A stretch of 46,664 bases of DNA from Bacillota bacterium (GCA_023426005.1 JAFABO010000100.1:1-46664), one strand, 5' to 3'. Counted from the stretch's first letter, positions 7,547 to 15,781 are shown. Made by a program: numbers and translations. Notes: a model not told the origin generated them from the letters alone.

Positions 7547-8686
7547 TTAATCAGCCTTTGGTCCTTCAAATGGCCATATTTTTGGATAACGACCTGTAAA
7601 TCCATAAACTTTAGTGCTGCCATTTTGCTTTACTTCAGGCTGAAGAATACCATCTTGAATTTTTATACCTCTGTACAGATCCTCACAAATATCATCTTCT
7701 TTTTTCAAAATCAGCTTGCAGCCATTGTCCAGTAATAAGTAATCTTTATTAATTTCCACATAGTCTAGAAGTGGGGTTCCGATCACAAGCCCTAAGCCTG
7801 ATTTTCGTGGAATCCCGTTCCACCACCATCCTACAATAGGGTGATGTTCTGTTTGGCCGTCAATCCAGAATCCATTTCTTGAACGGATTAAACCATTGAC
7901 AATGTGGATATCCCCGTAGAAAGGGTTTAGTATTTGGCTAATATTTTTGAATAGACGATTCATTGATAGACTCCAGCCAGGCATTGATAATACTGCGGAA
8001 TCAATTTCAATAGAAAAATGACCGAATCTATATCCCATCTTCATTGGTCCAATCATAGGTGGGACCGAGAGACTTACATTAATCACTGGTTTAGTAGGAT
8101 ACCACACCACGCTTTCACGTATGTTATCTTTTAAGAATGCAGCAAGATCATCTATACTTGAAAACTTTTCTTTTGGTGGTTCATATACGCCGTATCTCCG
8201 TGGCAGTGCCTCTGGGATAGTTCTTTCGATTTCTCGTAACAGGAGGTTTATATTCTCTTGATCGATTAAAGTGTTATTATTAAACCACCAGGACAACTCA
8301 ACAACTGAAAATCGCTCTGTTTTCTCAATTTCTTGTATACGTTTTATACCTGATGGAAGTATGATCTCATCGGTTTGAGGATTTTCTATTACTCCATAGC
8401 CATTTTGTGCGATTTGCTTTGCAAGCTTCAGTAATTCTGATATGCTCTTCTTATTGTCAGTAAAAGGTTCAAGATTGCACTCTATTAAGTATTGTATTCC
8501 TGGCAATTCCCGGCTGATCTGTGTTGGGATATCCTCATCTTCTATTTGAAATTCATTTGAAACCACTATCTGTGATTTTTTTAATGAAAGGATAAATCCT
8601 TCATTATCGACAATAATATCAAACTTTCCGATAAGGTCTTTATAGTTCTGCTTTTTTACCGTATAGATCTTTAAATCATAACTCAT
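7547..8686 (-). CDS. Uncharacterised 379-residue protein
   Basis: A soluble-looking protein starting MSYDLKIYTVKKQNYKDLIG, with an AGGAG ribosome site. I do not recognise it. The sequence is rich in aromatic residues toward the C-terminus (VGWWWNGIPRKSGLG and YGFTGRYPKIWPFEG) and has no signal peptide, membrane helix or nucleotide-binding loop. It sits in the middle of a minus-strand run of small unknown genes and ahead of the DUF2310 gene. The setting, mosaic small genes near recombinase relics, resembles immunity-gene arrays of polymorphic toxin loci, but that is only an inference. Confidence 0.7.
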   Translation of the reverse strand: MSYDLKIYTVKKQNYKDLIGKFDIIVDNEGFILSLKKSQIVVSNEFQIEDEDIPTQISRELPGIQYLIECNLEPFTDNKKSISELLKLAKQIAQNGYGVIENPQTDEIILPSGIKRIQEIEKTERFSVVELSWWFNNNTLIDQENINLLLREIERTIPEALPRRYGVYEPPKEKFSSIDDLAAFLKDNIRESVVWYPTKPVINVSLSVPPMIGPMKMGYRFGHFSIEIDSAVLSMPGWSLSMNRLFKNISQILNPFYGDIHIVNGLIRSRNGFWIDGQTEHHPIVGWWWNGIPRKSGLGLVIGTPLLDYVEINKDYLLLDNGCKLILKKEDDICEDLYRGIKIQDGILQPEVKQNGSTKVYGFTGRYPKIWPFEGPKAD

Positions 8687-8703
8687 ATCAATTAACTCCT
8701 GTA

Positions 8704-8904
8704 TTAAGCTTTTCGGAAGCCATTTAATTTAGTACATAAAACTGGTTGACATAAATTCCTGCCTGGAGAAGTGCAGGTGTTCAATAATGACACGAACCCG
8801 GTCTCAATAAGGAAAGTTTCTATATAACGTTTGAGTTTGATATATGATTCTCGTTCTTTTGGGAACAGGTCAAGGAAAGGACTAACTTTATTTATCCATT
8901 TCAC
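8704..8904 (-). CDS. Unknown 66-residue ORF
   Basis: Begins at GTG 8904 (MKWINKVSPFLDLFPKERES) with an AAAGGA site that overlaps the end of the gene upstream. Contains three cysteines near the C-terminus. It could be a truncated gene: the last third (CTSPGRNLCQPVLCTKLNG) looks less protein-like. No family recognised. Confidence 0.4.
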   Translation of the reverse strand: MKWINKVSPFLDLFPKERESYIKLKRYIETFLIETGFVSLLNTCTSPGRNLCQPVLCTKLNGFRKA

Positions 8905-8911
8905 CCGGATA

Positions 8912-9109
8912 TTAAATCCTTTCTACCGGTATAATTAAAAAGTTACAGATAGGACTTTTATTACCGGAGCTATCACTATGATAAGTATAATAGTCAGAGC
9001 TTTCAGCCTCCAGGACTGTGTACTGACCAATAGTATTATTATACTTAAACTCATTTAGGCTAATATTTAACTCGATAGACTCTTGTGATAATACTTTACA
9101 CTTAGCCAT
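8912..9109 (-). CDS. Unknown 65-residue protein
   Basis: First gene of the minus-strand cluster. I prefer the ATG at 9109 (MAKCKVLSQESIEL) because an AGGTG-type ribosome site is at the right distance; ATG 9118 is too close to it. The protein looks beta-rich (YTVLEAESSDYYTYHSD, CNFLIIPVERI). It is preceded by a 17-bp perfect hairpin. Not recognised. Confidence 0.5.
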   Translation of the reverse strand: MAKCKVLSQESIELNISLNEFKYNNTIGQYTVLEAESSDYYTYHSDSSGNKSPICNFLIIPVERI

Positions 9110-9132
9110 TACATACACCTAACAAAACAATT

Positions 9133-9174
9133 GTGAATATGTGAAGTTTAAAATATAAAACTTCACATATTCAC
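9133..9174. repeat. 17-bp perfect inverted repeat upstream of the minus-strand cluster
   Basis: Arms 9133-9149 and 9158-9174 (GTGAATATGTGAAGTTT and its complement) flank 8 AT bases. It lies 24 bp upstream of the first cluster gene. No T run follows on the minus strand before the gene, so an operator or leader hairpin fits better than a terminator. Confidence 0.65.
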
Positions 9175-9234
9175 TAATATTATAAAATGAAAGTAGAATA
9201 AAGTAAATATTTTTAGCTTAAGTATAGGCTGAAG

Positions 9235-9360
9235 TTAGTCTTTAATAGTTATCGGTTGGAACTTAATATTATTCAGAACATTTGCAGTATTCAAATTCAT
9301 GGCATCATCCAAATGACTATATGCATCCATAGTTATTCCAAATAAGCCCTCATAATTGAA
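9235..9360 (-). pseudogene. Possible recombinase C-terminal relic
   Basis: A 41-codon open stretch on the minus strand includes GITMDAYSHLDDAM and NVLNNI and stops at 9235. The TMDxYSH box resembles the tyrosine-nucleophile region of phage integrases. No start and no earlier catalytic boxes are present. The call rests on one short motif. Confidence 0.3.
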
Positions 9361-9429
9361 TATTATTTAAAATTCTAATTATACCTTTATTGAACATAAT
9401 TTATCAGTCTTATATTGATATGGATATAG

Positions 9430-9930
9430 AGGTATAATTTAACAAAATATTTAAATCTTTCTTGGACTTCCGTTGAGGGAGCGGCAAGTTACAATATAAA
9501 ACGTTCGTTAACTTCAGGTGGGCCATACAAGAATGTTGCGCAAAATATTCAAGGGACTACATATACCGATCCAGGTTTAACAAACGAAACTACATATTAT
9601 TATATTGTAAGTGCTATAGTTAATGGAAATGAGAGTCCTAATTCAAATGAAGCTTCAGCAACTCCGCAAAAAACAGAAGAACCGCCTCTAGAAATTGGTA
9701 ACAAAGCTATACTTGAAATTACATTGACTAATGGGACAATTAAAGAATACGACTTAACGGCACAGGAAATAGAAAACTTCCTTATATGGTATGACAACAG
9801 ATCCGAAGGTACTGACAAAGCATACATATCAATTACTAAGAAAAGTAATGTTAAACCATTCGTGAGTCGAAATGAATACTTATAATTTAAAGAAATTTAT
9901 AGTTTTGAAGTGAAGGAATATAAAGAATAA
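9430..9930 (+). pseudogene. 3' relic of an FN3-domain surface protein
   Basis: An open frame without start covers most of a fibronectin type III domain: SWTSVEGAASYNIKRS, then TYTDPGLTNETTYYYIVSA and NSNEASATP. It is followed by a domain with LTNGTIKEYDLT and WYDNRSEGTDKAYISITKK. An in-frame TAA at 9883-9885 is followed in the same frame by FKEIYSFEVKEYKE and TAA at 9928-9930, so the original protein was longer. The 5' part is missing. Such FN3 plus tail modules occur in large clostridial secreted proteins. A clear pseudogene, truncated by rearrangement. Confidence 0.75.
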
Positions 9931-9942
9931 ACAAATTTAAGT

Positions 9943-9978
9943 AAAAGGGCATTTGGATTAACCTCCAGGTGCCCTTTT
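9943..9978 (+). terminator. Terminator of the lost FN3 protein gene
   Basis: A 14-bp stem (9943-9956 with 9965-9978) containing two G-U pairs, core AAAAGGGCA/TGCCCTTTT, 12 bases after the relic's final stop. Confidence 0.8.
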
Positions 9979-10004
9979 AAGTGTAACTGTAAAAATAATT
10001 CAAT

Positions 10005-10085
10005 TGATAATTTAGCAAGCGTTGGCGTTGATATGCCGGTAATATTAATTAAATCAGTCTTTTTCATTTCTTTCCTGTTTAACAA
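10005..10085 (-). pseudogene. N-terminal relic of a Cro/CI-type HTH regulator
   Basis: On the minus strand MKKTDLINITGISTPTLAKL matches the first two helices of small XRE/HTH_26 regulators, which typically continue with further helices. Here the frame quickly becomes unrelated sequence (FLQLHLKGHLEVNP), part of which is the terminator of the FN3 relic read backwards. A truncated copy. Confidence 0.5.
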
Positions 10086-10354
10086 GTCGAATAGTTTATT
10101 GTAGTAAAGAACTTGGATTTAAAATAAGATCATATGACTTAAGGCATACATTTGTATTATTATATTTTAGAAGAAGCGGTAATGCTTTTAATTTACAAAA
10201 AACGCTAGGTTATGTAGATATGAATATGACCAAGTGATTTGTTAATTTATATGGTATTGACCTTCAAGAAATACATAAGACAGCAAGTCTGTTAAATAGA
10301 CTTATTTCTAATAAAGGTAGGATTGTGAAAATAAGGAAGTCATTATTACGCTAG
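10085..10354 (+). pseudogene. C-terminal relic of a second tyrosine recombinase
   Basis: Codons read GFKIRSYDLRHTFVLLYF, then NAFNLQKTLGYVDMNMTK, an in-frame TGA at 10235-10237 in place of the Arg that precedes the Tyr box, then FVNLYGIDLQEIHKTASLLN. The order and spacing match the end of the integrase at 4672-4878, so the two are paralogues. Only the last ~90 codons remain. A short hairpin with TTTTT follows. Confidence 0.8.
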
Positions 10355-10374
10355 TAATAACCTTTTTATCATAC
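10343..10374 (+). terminator. Weak terminator after the recombinase relic
   Basis: TTATTAC and GTAATAA flank GCTA and are followed by CCTTTTTAT. Confidence 0.45.
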
Positions 10375-10523
10375 AAATGGCAGGGCTATTATTTATTGTA
10401 ACCCTCTTCCAGTTTAATGTATAATTAATATAAGTTTGAGTTTAGATTATTTAATATTTCGAATTAAGTAATATCTGTTTCACTATTGAGCACAGATGTC
10501 ATAAGAGTGCTAAAGAGGTTTGG

Positions 10524-10769
10524 ATGGTATTCCGGAAGAAAAATGGATATAACAATATGGGAAGTATAACTGAACTCTGCATGTTAGGGAAAAATATTGA
10601 GGATTTTTTGAATAACATTATTGAAGGGACTCAAAAACCTGTGGCATTAAAAAAATATGAGCTTTATTGCACTGATGAAAATTTACCCAATTATTTCAAC
10701 TTAGGTGCTAAACTTATTTACTGTTGTAGAATGACAGATTATATTGTTTTTATGGTTCTATCCTACTAA
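10524..10769 (+). CDS. Unknown 81-residue protein
   Basis: Starts at ATG 10524 after AAAGAGG at good distance; an internal ATG at 10557 (MGSITELCMLGKNIEDFLNN) is an alternative. The middle is amphipathic and helical, and the C-terminus has cysteines (IYCCRMTDYIV). No family recognised. It lies 42 bases before an SDR gene and could be cotranscribed with it. Upstream, 10375-10523 is AT-rich and shows no gene. Confidence 0.45.
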   Translation: MVFRKKNGYNNMGSITELCMLGKNIEDFLNNIIEGTQKPVALKKYELYCTDENLPNYFNLGAKLIYCCRMTDYIVFMVLSY

Positions 10770-10811
10770 GTAGATAACATTATATATTAAGATTAAAGAA
10801 GGGAAGCCAAT

Positions 10812-11549
10812 ATGTCGGAATTATCGAACAAAACTGCAATTGTTACTGGTGCCGGAACGGGGATTGGCAAGTCAATAACATTAAAGTGTATTGAGCACGG
10901 GGCCGGAGTTATTGCTTGTGATATTAATGGCAAATTATTAGAATCTCTGAAAGATAGTGTACAGTCTGACAAGCTGCGGACATGTAAAATTGATGTGTCT
11001 GACTACTCGCAGGTTGAATGCTTATTTGAGGAACTATATTCTGTTCAGCCTGATATCAACTGTTTAGTGAATAATGCAGGAATTTATTTAGGTAGGAATA
11101 TTGTTGATTATACACCGGAGATGATAGATAGTGTTATTAATATAAACATTAAAGGGGCAGTTTTTTTCTCGAAATTTTTTGGAAAGCTGAAATTAGAACA
11201 AAAGAAAAACGGAGTAATTGTGAATATTACATCCGTGTCTGGATTAGAAGGTAGCTCTGATGCTCTTTATGGATTATCGAAATCTGCATTAATTGGATTG
11301 ACCAAAAGCTGTGCAATGAATTTTTCTCCATTCATAAGAGTAAATGCAGTAGCGCCAACATTAGTCGATACCGACTTAATCAATAATGTTCCCAAATGGA
11401 GAATCGATGAATATAGGGAAAAGGAGCTTATAAAAAAGTCATTGAAACCTGATGATGTGGCAAACACAGTTATTTTTTTATTGTCAGAATTGGCTGGTAA
11501 TTACACTGGTGCAATCTTTGACTTAAATAATGGCTGTTATCTAAGGTAG
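10812..11549 (+). CDS. Short-chain dehydrogenase/reductase (FabG-like)
   Basis: A 245-residue classical SDR, a cytosolic NAD(P)H-dependent oxidoreductase. The dinucleotide motif TGAGTGIG is at residues 12-19, an acidic residue D37 follows the second strand (VIACDING, suggesting some NADH preference), NNAG at 87-90, and the catalytic Ser near 141-143, Tyr153 and Lys157 (YGLSK). The C-terminal NGCYLR is shorter than the usual GG-rich tail of FabG but still family-like. A GAAGGGAAG site precedes the ATG. Substrate unknown; no fatty-acid genes are near, so a dedicated FabG role is unlikely. Confidence 0.88.
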   Translation: MSELSNKTAIVTGAGTGIGKSITLKCIEHGAGVIACDINGKLLESLKDSVQSDKLRTCKIDVSDYSQVECLFEELYSVQPDINCLVNNAGIYLGRNIVDYTPEMIDSVININIKGAVFFSKFFGKLKLEQKKNGVIVNITSVSGLEGSSDALYGLSKSALIGLTKSCAMNFSPFIRVNAVAPTLVDTDLINNVPKWRIDEYREKELIKKSLKPDDVANTVIFLLSELAGNYTGAIFDLNNGCYLR

Positions 11550-11602
11550 CTTTGCGTTCTCTAAGGAACCGTTTGAGATTAAAATAGATGATTTAAAAGG
11601 AC

Positions 11603-11631
11603 TTGACAACTCAATAAACCAGTGCTATATT
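11603..11631 (+). promoter_or_regulatory. Strong sigma-A type promoter ahead of the KTR/ABC genes
   Basis: TTGACA at 11603-11608 and TATATT at 11626-11631 with a 17-bp spacer, near consensus. The next gene downstream on this strand is the KTR gene at 11780. Confidence 0.75.
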
Positions 11632-11633
11632 TA

Positions 11634-11657
11634 GGTTAATGAGTTAAATCACTAACC
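11634..11657. promoter_or_regulatory. Operator-like dyad just after the -10 box
   Basis: GGTTAATGA and TCACTAACC (one mismatch) are separated by 6 bp and overlap the expected transcription start. A bound dimer here would block initiation. No repressor gene is adjacent. Confidence 0.55.
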
Positions 11658-11779
11658 CATTATCCTTGATAAATGGATGTTAAGGAAACTTGGATATATC
11701 AACACGACTTTTGGAATTGCTCTACACTGTCAGTCTGTTTTTATGTGCTGGATTTGCTTAATCCAGGGAGAAAACGAAT

Positions 11780-12013
11780 ATGAAAAAAATGATCAGGTCA
11801 GAGCTGAATTCATGCACGGATGGGACTAAAGAAGAAATGTGGATAATCTGTCCCATTTGCCATAGCAAAACACGTTTACGGATGCGAGATGATACTGTTC
11901 TGCTCAACTTTCCCCTATATTGCCCAAAGTGCAGACAAGAAACCCTGATTAATGTCAAACAGTTAAATATATCCGTTATCAAAGAGCCAGACGCTAAGAT
12001 GCAGAGCCGATAA
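11780..12013 (+). CDS. Cysteine-rich KTR family protein
   Basis: A 77-residue protein of the Cys_rich_KTR type: WIICPICHSKTRLRMRDDT, then FPLYCPKCRQETLINVKQLN. Two CxxC pairs (ICPIC, YCPKC) should bind one zinc. The SKTR tetrad gives the family its name. Such small proteins are common on clostridial mobile elements; their function is not known. A long leader (about 145 bases after the promoter) contains a 7-bp hairpin CTGGATT/AATCCAG directly before the GGGAG ribosome site. The terminator hairpin downstream includes the stop codon. Confidence 0.8.
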   Translation: MKKMIRSELNSCTDGTKEEMWIICPICHSKTRLRMRDDTVLLNFPLYCPKCRQETLINVKQLNISVIKEPDAKMQSR

Positions 12014-12045
12014 CATGCGAACATTGCTGTTACCGGCTCTGTTTT
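12002..12045 (+). terminator. Hairpin terminator overlapping the KTR stop codon
   Basis: CAGAGCCG-A-TAACA (12002-12015) pairs with TGTTA-C-CGGCTCTG (12028-12041), one mismatch, followed by TTTT. The TAA stop at 12011-12013 lies in the 5' arm, so ribosomes reaching the stop would disrupt the stem. Confidence 0.75.
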
Positions 12046-12048
12046 ACC

Positions 12049-12090
12049 AAAGTCAATTACTATGGCTTTCAGCCGATAGTAATTGACTTT
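12049..12090 (+). promoter_or_regulatory. Leader hairpin upstream of the ABC permease gene
   Basis: A 15-bp perfect stem (12049-12063 with 12076-12090), extended by GGCT/AGCC with one bulged G around a TTC loop. No T run follows; instead an AAAGGAGG ribosome site begins about 5 bases later. It could control readthrough or stability of the transporter mRNA. Confidence 0.6.
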
Positions 12091-12113
12091 CAAAGAAAGG
12101 AGGTTGTCAACAT

Positions 12114-13235
12114 ATGCGTCCACTATCAACAGGAACGTACTTCCGGCACAATAAAAGAAAGCTCATAACAAATATCATCGTAATTATTGCGGCGATTTGT
12201 CTGGTATATATAATGGAATGCTTTATCGCTTCTATTGTTCAATCCATATACCCGCTTGATAGTACCCGCTTTAAATACTGTTCAATAATGGTAGCAACTG
12301 AAGCTGTCCCGGAAATCTCAAAGGCAACGCTTGATTCTCTCGAAGGCAGTGAGAACATTGAGGCAATTGTACCTGTCAGCGTCAGGCAAATATCTTTCTC
12401 AGTCCCCGGTTCCACGACACATACAGCCGTTTTTGCCGTTAAATCCGCCGACCGGTCCTATATTACGGACAAATTCCAAATAAAAGTTAAAAACGGCAGA
12501 ATGCCAGATATGGATACAGATGAAATAGCCATAGATAAAAGTGTTGCCCAGAACAACGGCCTTCAGATCGGAAGCCGGACAAAAATAGATCAATCCCACA
12601 ATTTGGATAGGCCGTATACGGTTGTCGGGATTCTTGAGAGCGACAGCCATATTTCATTTGTTGGTTCGCCTGAACCAAATAGCAGCACCCTGCACCCTGA
12701 CGAACGGGGCTACCTGGTTTTCCCGAAAGAAGGCCATTTTGAACAGGCAGAAAGCGAGGTTGCATCCCTCAGGAGTCAGGGTTTAAAGGTGTGGACATTA
12801 TCCCTGTACAATAAGCTTTACGAAAAGAATAACCAGACATTTCAGATACTCGACGCAATGGTGATTCTTTCAATAATTGTTATGGTAGTGTGTCTTGTCT
12901 GCTCCAAGTATGCACAGTTTTTTTCACGCAAGAGAGAAATTGGCGTTCTGAGTGCGCTTGGATATACCCGCAAAGAAATCATAACCCGTACTGTCAAGGA
13001 AATAGTCATAACAAATCTGATTGGGTTTATGACCGGCCTTGCAATTGCCATTCCGCTATGTAAATTTATTATGGCTTATTCCTTTGATTCTATAGGTGGA
13101 AAAGGAGTGTACATATACGGAAAAGCCATTGTACTGTCATTGCTTGCTCCGCTCCTGACAACCTTGTTCACGCTGCTTCCAATTTATCGCCTTATTAGCC
13201 GGGTTGATGCAATATCCATTATTGAAAGGAGGTAA
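12114..13235 (+). CDS. FtsX-like ABC transporter permease
   Basis: A 373-residue MacB/FtsX-type permease. One helix near residues 18-38, a long extracellular domain (about 40-235; VVGILESDSHISF), then three helices (about 243-262, 290-320, 335-360) with the FtsX signature SALGYTRKEIITRTVKE. Family members act as mechanotransmission or lipoprotein/peptide transporters, often in resistance to antimicrobial peptides. The first of three coupled genes (permease, ATPase, permease); the ATPase begins 6 bases after its stop. Start ATG after AAAGGAGG. Confidence 0.88.
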   Translation: MRPLSTGTYFRHNKRKLITNIIVIIAAICLVYIMECFIASIVQSIYPLDSTRFKYCSIMVATEAVPEISKATLDSLEGSENIEAIVPVSVRQISFSVPGSTTHTAVFAVKSADRSYITDKFQIKVKNGRMPDMDTDEIAIDKSVAQNNGLQIGSRTKIDQSHNLDRPYTVVGILESDSHISFVGSPEPNSSTLHPDERGYLVFPKEGHFEQAESEVASLRSQGLKVWTLSLYNKLYEKNNQTFQILDAMVILSIIVMVVCLVCSKYAQFFSRKREIGVLSALGYTRKEIITRTVKEIVITNLIGFMTGLAIAIPLCKFIMAYSFDSIGGKGVYIYGKAIVLSLLAPLLTTLFTLLPIYRLISRVDAISIIERR

Positions 13236-13240
13236 ACAAT

Positions 13241-13927
13241 ATGAGTTTTCAACTTAAAAATGTAAATTTGGTTTATGACATTGACAAGGAAGACGGGACA
13301 ACCGCGCTGCGGGATATAAATTTGTCGCTCGATGAAAATGGGCTTGTGGGTATTCTTGGGCCTTCCGGCAGCGGGAAAAGCTCGCTTCTGTACATGCTGG
13401 CGGGACTAAAATGCCCTACTTCGGGGCAAGTGCTTTATGGTAATTTGAATTTCAGTAATGTCAATTCGTCCGAGTTGGTTTCATTGCGCCGGAAGGAATT
13501 TGGGTTCATTTTTCAGCAGCATTTTCTTATCAATTACATGACGGTACTTGAAAACACCCTTGTACCTGTTAATCTGAATAACAGGCAAACTAGAGATAAG
13601 GCAATGACGCTGCTTAAAAGATTGGATGTTGCACAGCATGCAAACAAGTACCCGTATCAGCTTTCGGGAGGACAAAGGCAAAGGGTCGCTATTGTCCGGG
13701 CATTAATAAATGACCCAAAAGTTATATTCGGAGACGAGCCTACCGCGGCGCTTGACCACGAGAGTGCAGGTGAAGTGATGGCACTACTCTCTGACTACAC
13801 GGAAAATACAATGGTAGTCATAGTGACCCATGACGAAAGTATCCTCAAAAATGCCAATAAAATCATTCATATATGGGACGGTGCTATATCAGGAGTTTAT
13901 ACGCCCGGCAAGGAGAAAGAAAAATGA
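13241..13927 (+). CDS. ABC transporter ATPase (LolD/MacB type)
   Basis: A 228-residue cytoplasmic ATPase. Walker A GPSGSGKS at residues 40-47, Q-loop in FIFQQHFLI, signature LSGGQRQR followed by VAIVRALINDP, Walker B VIFGDEPTAALD and the switch His in VTHDE. All catalytic residues are intact. It powers the FtsX-like permeases on either side, and its TGA overlaps the ATG of the next gene (ATGA at 13924-13927), so all three are translated together. Confidence 0.93.
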   Translation: MSFQLKNVNLVYDIDKEDGTTALRDINLSLDENGLVGILGPSGSGKSSLLYMLAGLKCPTSGQVLYGNLNFSNVNSSELVSLRRKEFGFIFQQHFLINYMTVLENTLVPVNLNNRQTRDKAMTLLKRLDVAQHANKYPYQLSGGQRQRVAIVRALINDPKVIFGDEPTAALDHESAGEVMALLSDYTENTMVVIVTHDESILKNANKIIHIWDGAISGVYTPGKEKEK

Positions 13928-15039
13928 AACCGCTAAATCCTTTTTTATATCTGAAAAACAACTTTAAGTCTGTACTCCCGATTTTCTTATCACTCACAAT
14001 CGGTGTTTTTTTTATCTATATCTTCGCGCTTTTTAGTGCAACAACAGATAAGATGATCCGGGTTGCTTCATTTGATGTAATGGAAAAATACAATATCGTC
14101 TACACGGATGACAACACATTTTTGCCTCATTCCTTACTTGAGCAAATAAAAAGTGCCGGGGACAGCAATCCAATAGCGGTACAGATGAATCTCTCCAGCC
14201 TTGCATACTACAGAGGGGGAATGGGGGGGACATCCATGTTGACATTGAATCTATTTGAGGATGATGTGCCTGCACTGTTAAACAGCAGCGGAATCAGGCT
14301 TATTGACGGTGCGCTTCCTAAAAACAACAACTTTGAAATTATTGTTCCCCTTGAATATGCTTTGCAGAACAATTTATCTGTAGGTGATTTTATCGGGTCA
14401 GCAGTGTCGGACGAATATTCTCTTCAAGGTAAATACTTGATTTGCGGACTTACTGAGGGCGATGTGATGTTTGCCGTATCGTGCCAGCCTGAGAACAAAA
14501 CAAAAGAAAATATTATAAGTCAGGGCATCCTGTACCGGGTGGATAATTTAGGCCCCACCGGGCAAAAGAGATTAATTGGCAATCTGCCTGACAACGTTGT
14601 TTCTCTTACTTACGATTACTATGAACAGGAATATGCAATTACCTTAAACTCTATGAAGGCTCTGACCTATATCATTACAGCAGTTATGGCTGTTATTCTC
14701 TGTATTGCTTTGGGAAATCTGAATGTCATATTATTTGCTAATCGCCGCGACGAACTAACAATTTTACATTTTATCGGCTATACAAAGGGGAATTTATCCC
14801 GAAAGCTCTGGATGGAAAATTTATTGGTGTGTATGTGCGGCTATTTTGCGGGAATCGTACTTACCGAAATTGTTATAGGGTTTATCAACACAATAATATT
14901 AATGCCACAGGGAAAAGTGCTCGAACTAATCAGTTTAAGCGGTATGCTTGCAGCACTTTCCATGCCGATATTTGTATCAATTTTCAGCTTGCTGCCTTGC
15001 TTTGCCAGTGGTTTTCAAAATATACGAACTGAATACTAA
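13924..15039 (+). CDS. Second FtsX-like ABC permease
   Basis: A 371-residue permease with the same layout as the first: N-terminal helix (IFLSLTIGVFFIYIFALF), extracellular domain, and three C-terminal helices. It probably forms a heterodimer with the upstream permease. I take the ATG at 13924 that overlaps the ATPase stop; an in-frame upstream start at 13873 lies inside the ATPase gene and is unlikely. The C-terminal FtsX region reads HFIGYTKGNLSRKLWMEN, matching the coupling helix of the family. Converges with the 2H phosphoesterase gene. Confidence 0.87.
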   Translation: MKPLNPFLYLKNNFKSVLPIFLSLTIGVFFIYIFALFSATTDKMIRVASFDVMEKYNIVYTDDNTFLPHSLLEQIKSAGDSNPIAVQMNLSSLAYYRGGMGGTSMLTLNLFEDDVPALLNSSGIRLIDGALPKNNNFEIIVPLEYALQNNLSVGDFIGSAVSDEYSLQGKYLICGLTEGDVMFAVSCQPENKTKENIISQGILYRVDNLGPTGQKRLIGNLPDNVVSLTYDYYEQEYAITLNSMKALTYIITAVMAVILCIALGNLNVILFANRRDELTILHFIGYTKGNLSRKLWMENLLVCMCGYFAGIVLTEIVIGFINTIILMPQGKVLELISLSGMLAALSMPIFVSIFSLLPCFASGFQNIRTEY

Positions 15040-15073
15040 GCCGGACATTAGTCGTATAGTTGGTTCCCAATAG

Positions 15074-15610
15074 TTAATTATTTTCTAAATCTGCCACATA
15101 TATCTCGCTGTAAGGATCATATTTGCTTAAAATCAGCCTGGTATATTGGCCGTCAAAGGGATTAAAAACACCGTTGATATATTCAAATGCAACCAGCAAA
15201 TCCTTATTTGTCATATTGTACCCCAGTGAAACATGAGGAACCCAGTTATTTGGCACGTAGTACGGGTTAAGTTTAGCATTAATCCCCTTTAATAAACTAT
15301 ATACTCTCTCATTAATACCTATTAATTTGTTGGTAACTACCGGCGCATAATATAGTACAGGCGGATGAAAGACACCTATTGACGAGAAATGAATCTTGCC
15401 GGATTTTATAAAGATGCCGGATGAATCAACAACTTTTTTTAAGACGTCTATGATCCCCGGTTCATACTCAAATATGGAAAGTGTGATGTGCGGCGGTATA
15501 TTATAATCCAATATACAGGAACTAATATCTTTTTTGCATAATTCGAATATATCTTGTTTTATTTTTTCTCCTGTTATTTCATCAAAGCCCAAACTTATAG
15601 AATAGGTCAT
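15074..15610 (-). CDS. 2H phosphoesterase (2'-5' RNA ligase-like)
   Basis: A 178-residue protein of the 2H superfamily, whose members act on 2',3'-cyclic or 2'-5' phosphodiester bonds in RNA or small nucleotides. The two catalytic motifs are PPHITLSI (His41, Thr43) and WVPHVSLGY (His125, Ser127). Length and spacing fit the small YjcG/LigT-like branch. It stands alone between the ABC operon and a tiny membrane protein gene. The native substrate is not known for most members. Confidence 0.85.
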   Translation of the reverse strand: MTYSISLGFDEITGEKIKQDIFELCKKDISSCILDYNIPPHITLSIFEYEPGIIDVLKKVVDSSGIFIKSGKIHFSSIGVFHPPVLYYAPVVTNKLIGINERVYSLLKGINAKLNPYYVPNNWVPHVSLGYNMTNKDLLVAFEYINGVFNPFDGQYTRLILSKYDPYSEIYVADLENN

Positions 15611-15781
15611 GTGTACTCCAATTCTTATTTTAAATAATTACGTTTATTATTTTATTATTTTATTTTTTAAAAATTTTATTATATTCAATGACATCGGTAA
15701 TACTGCGATTAAGGTAATTGCATAGTTTATCAATAACCTCTGCCTACAATAAATTATACCGAAAGTAATAAAAAAAGTAAA

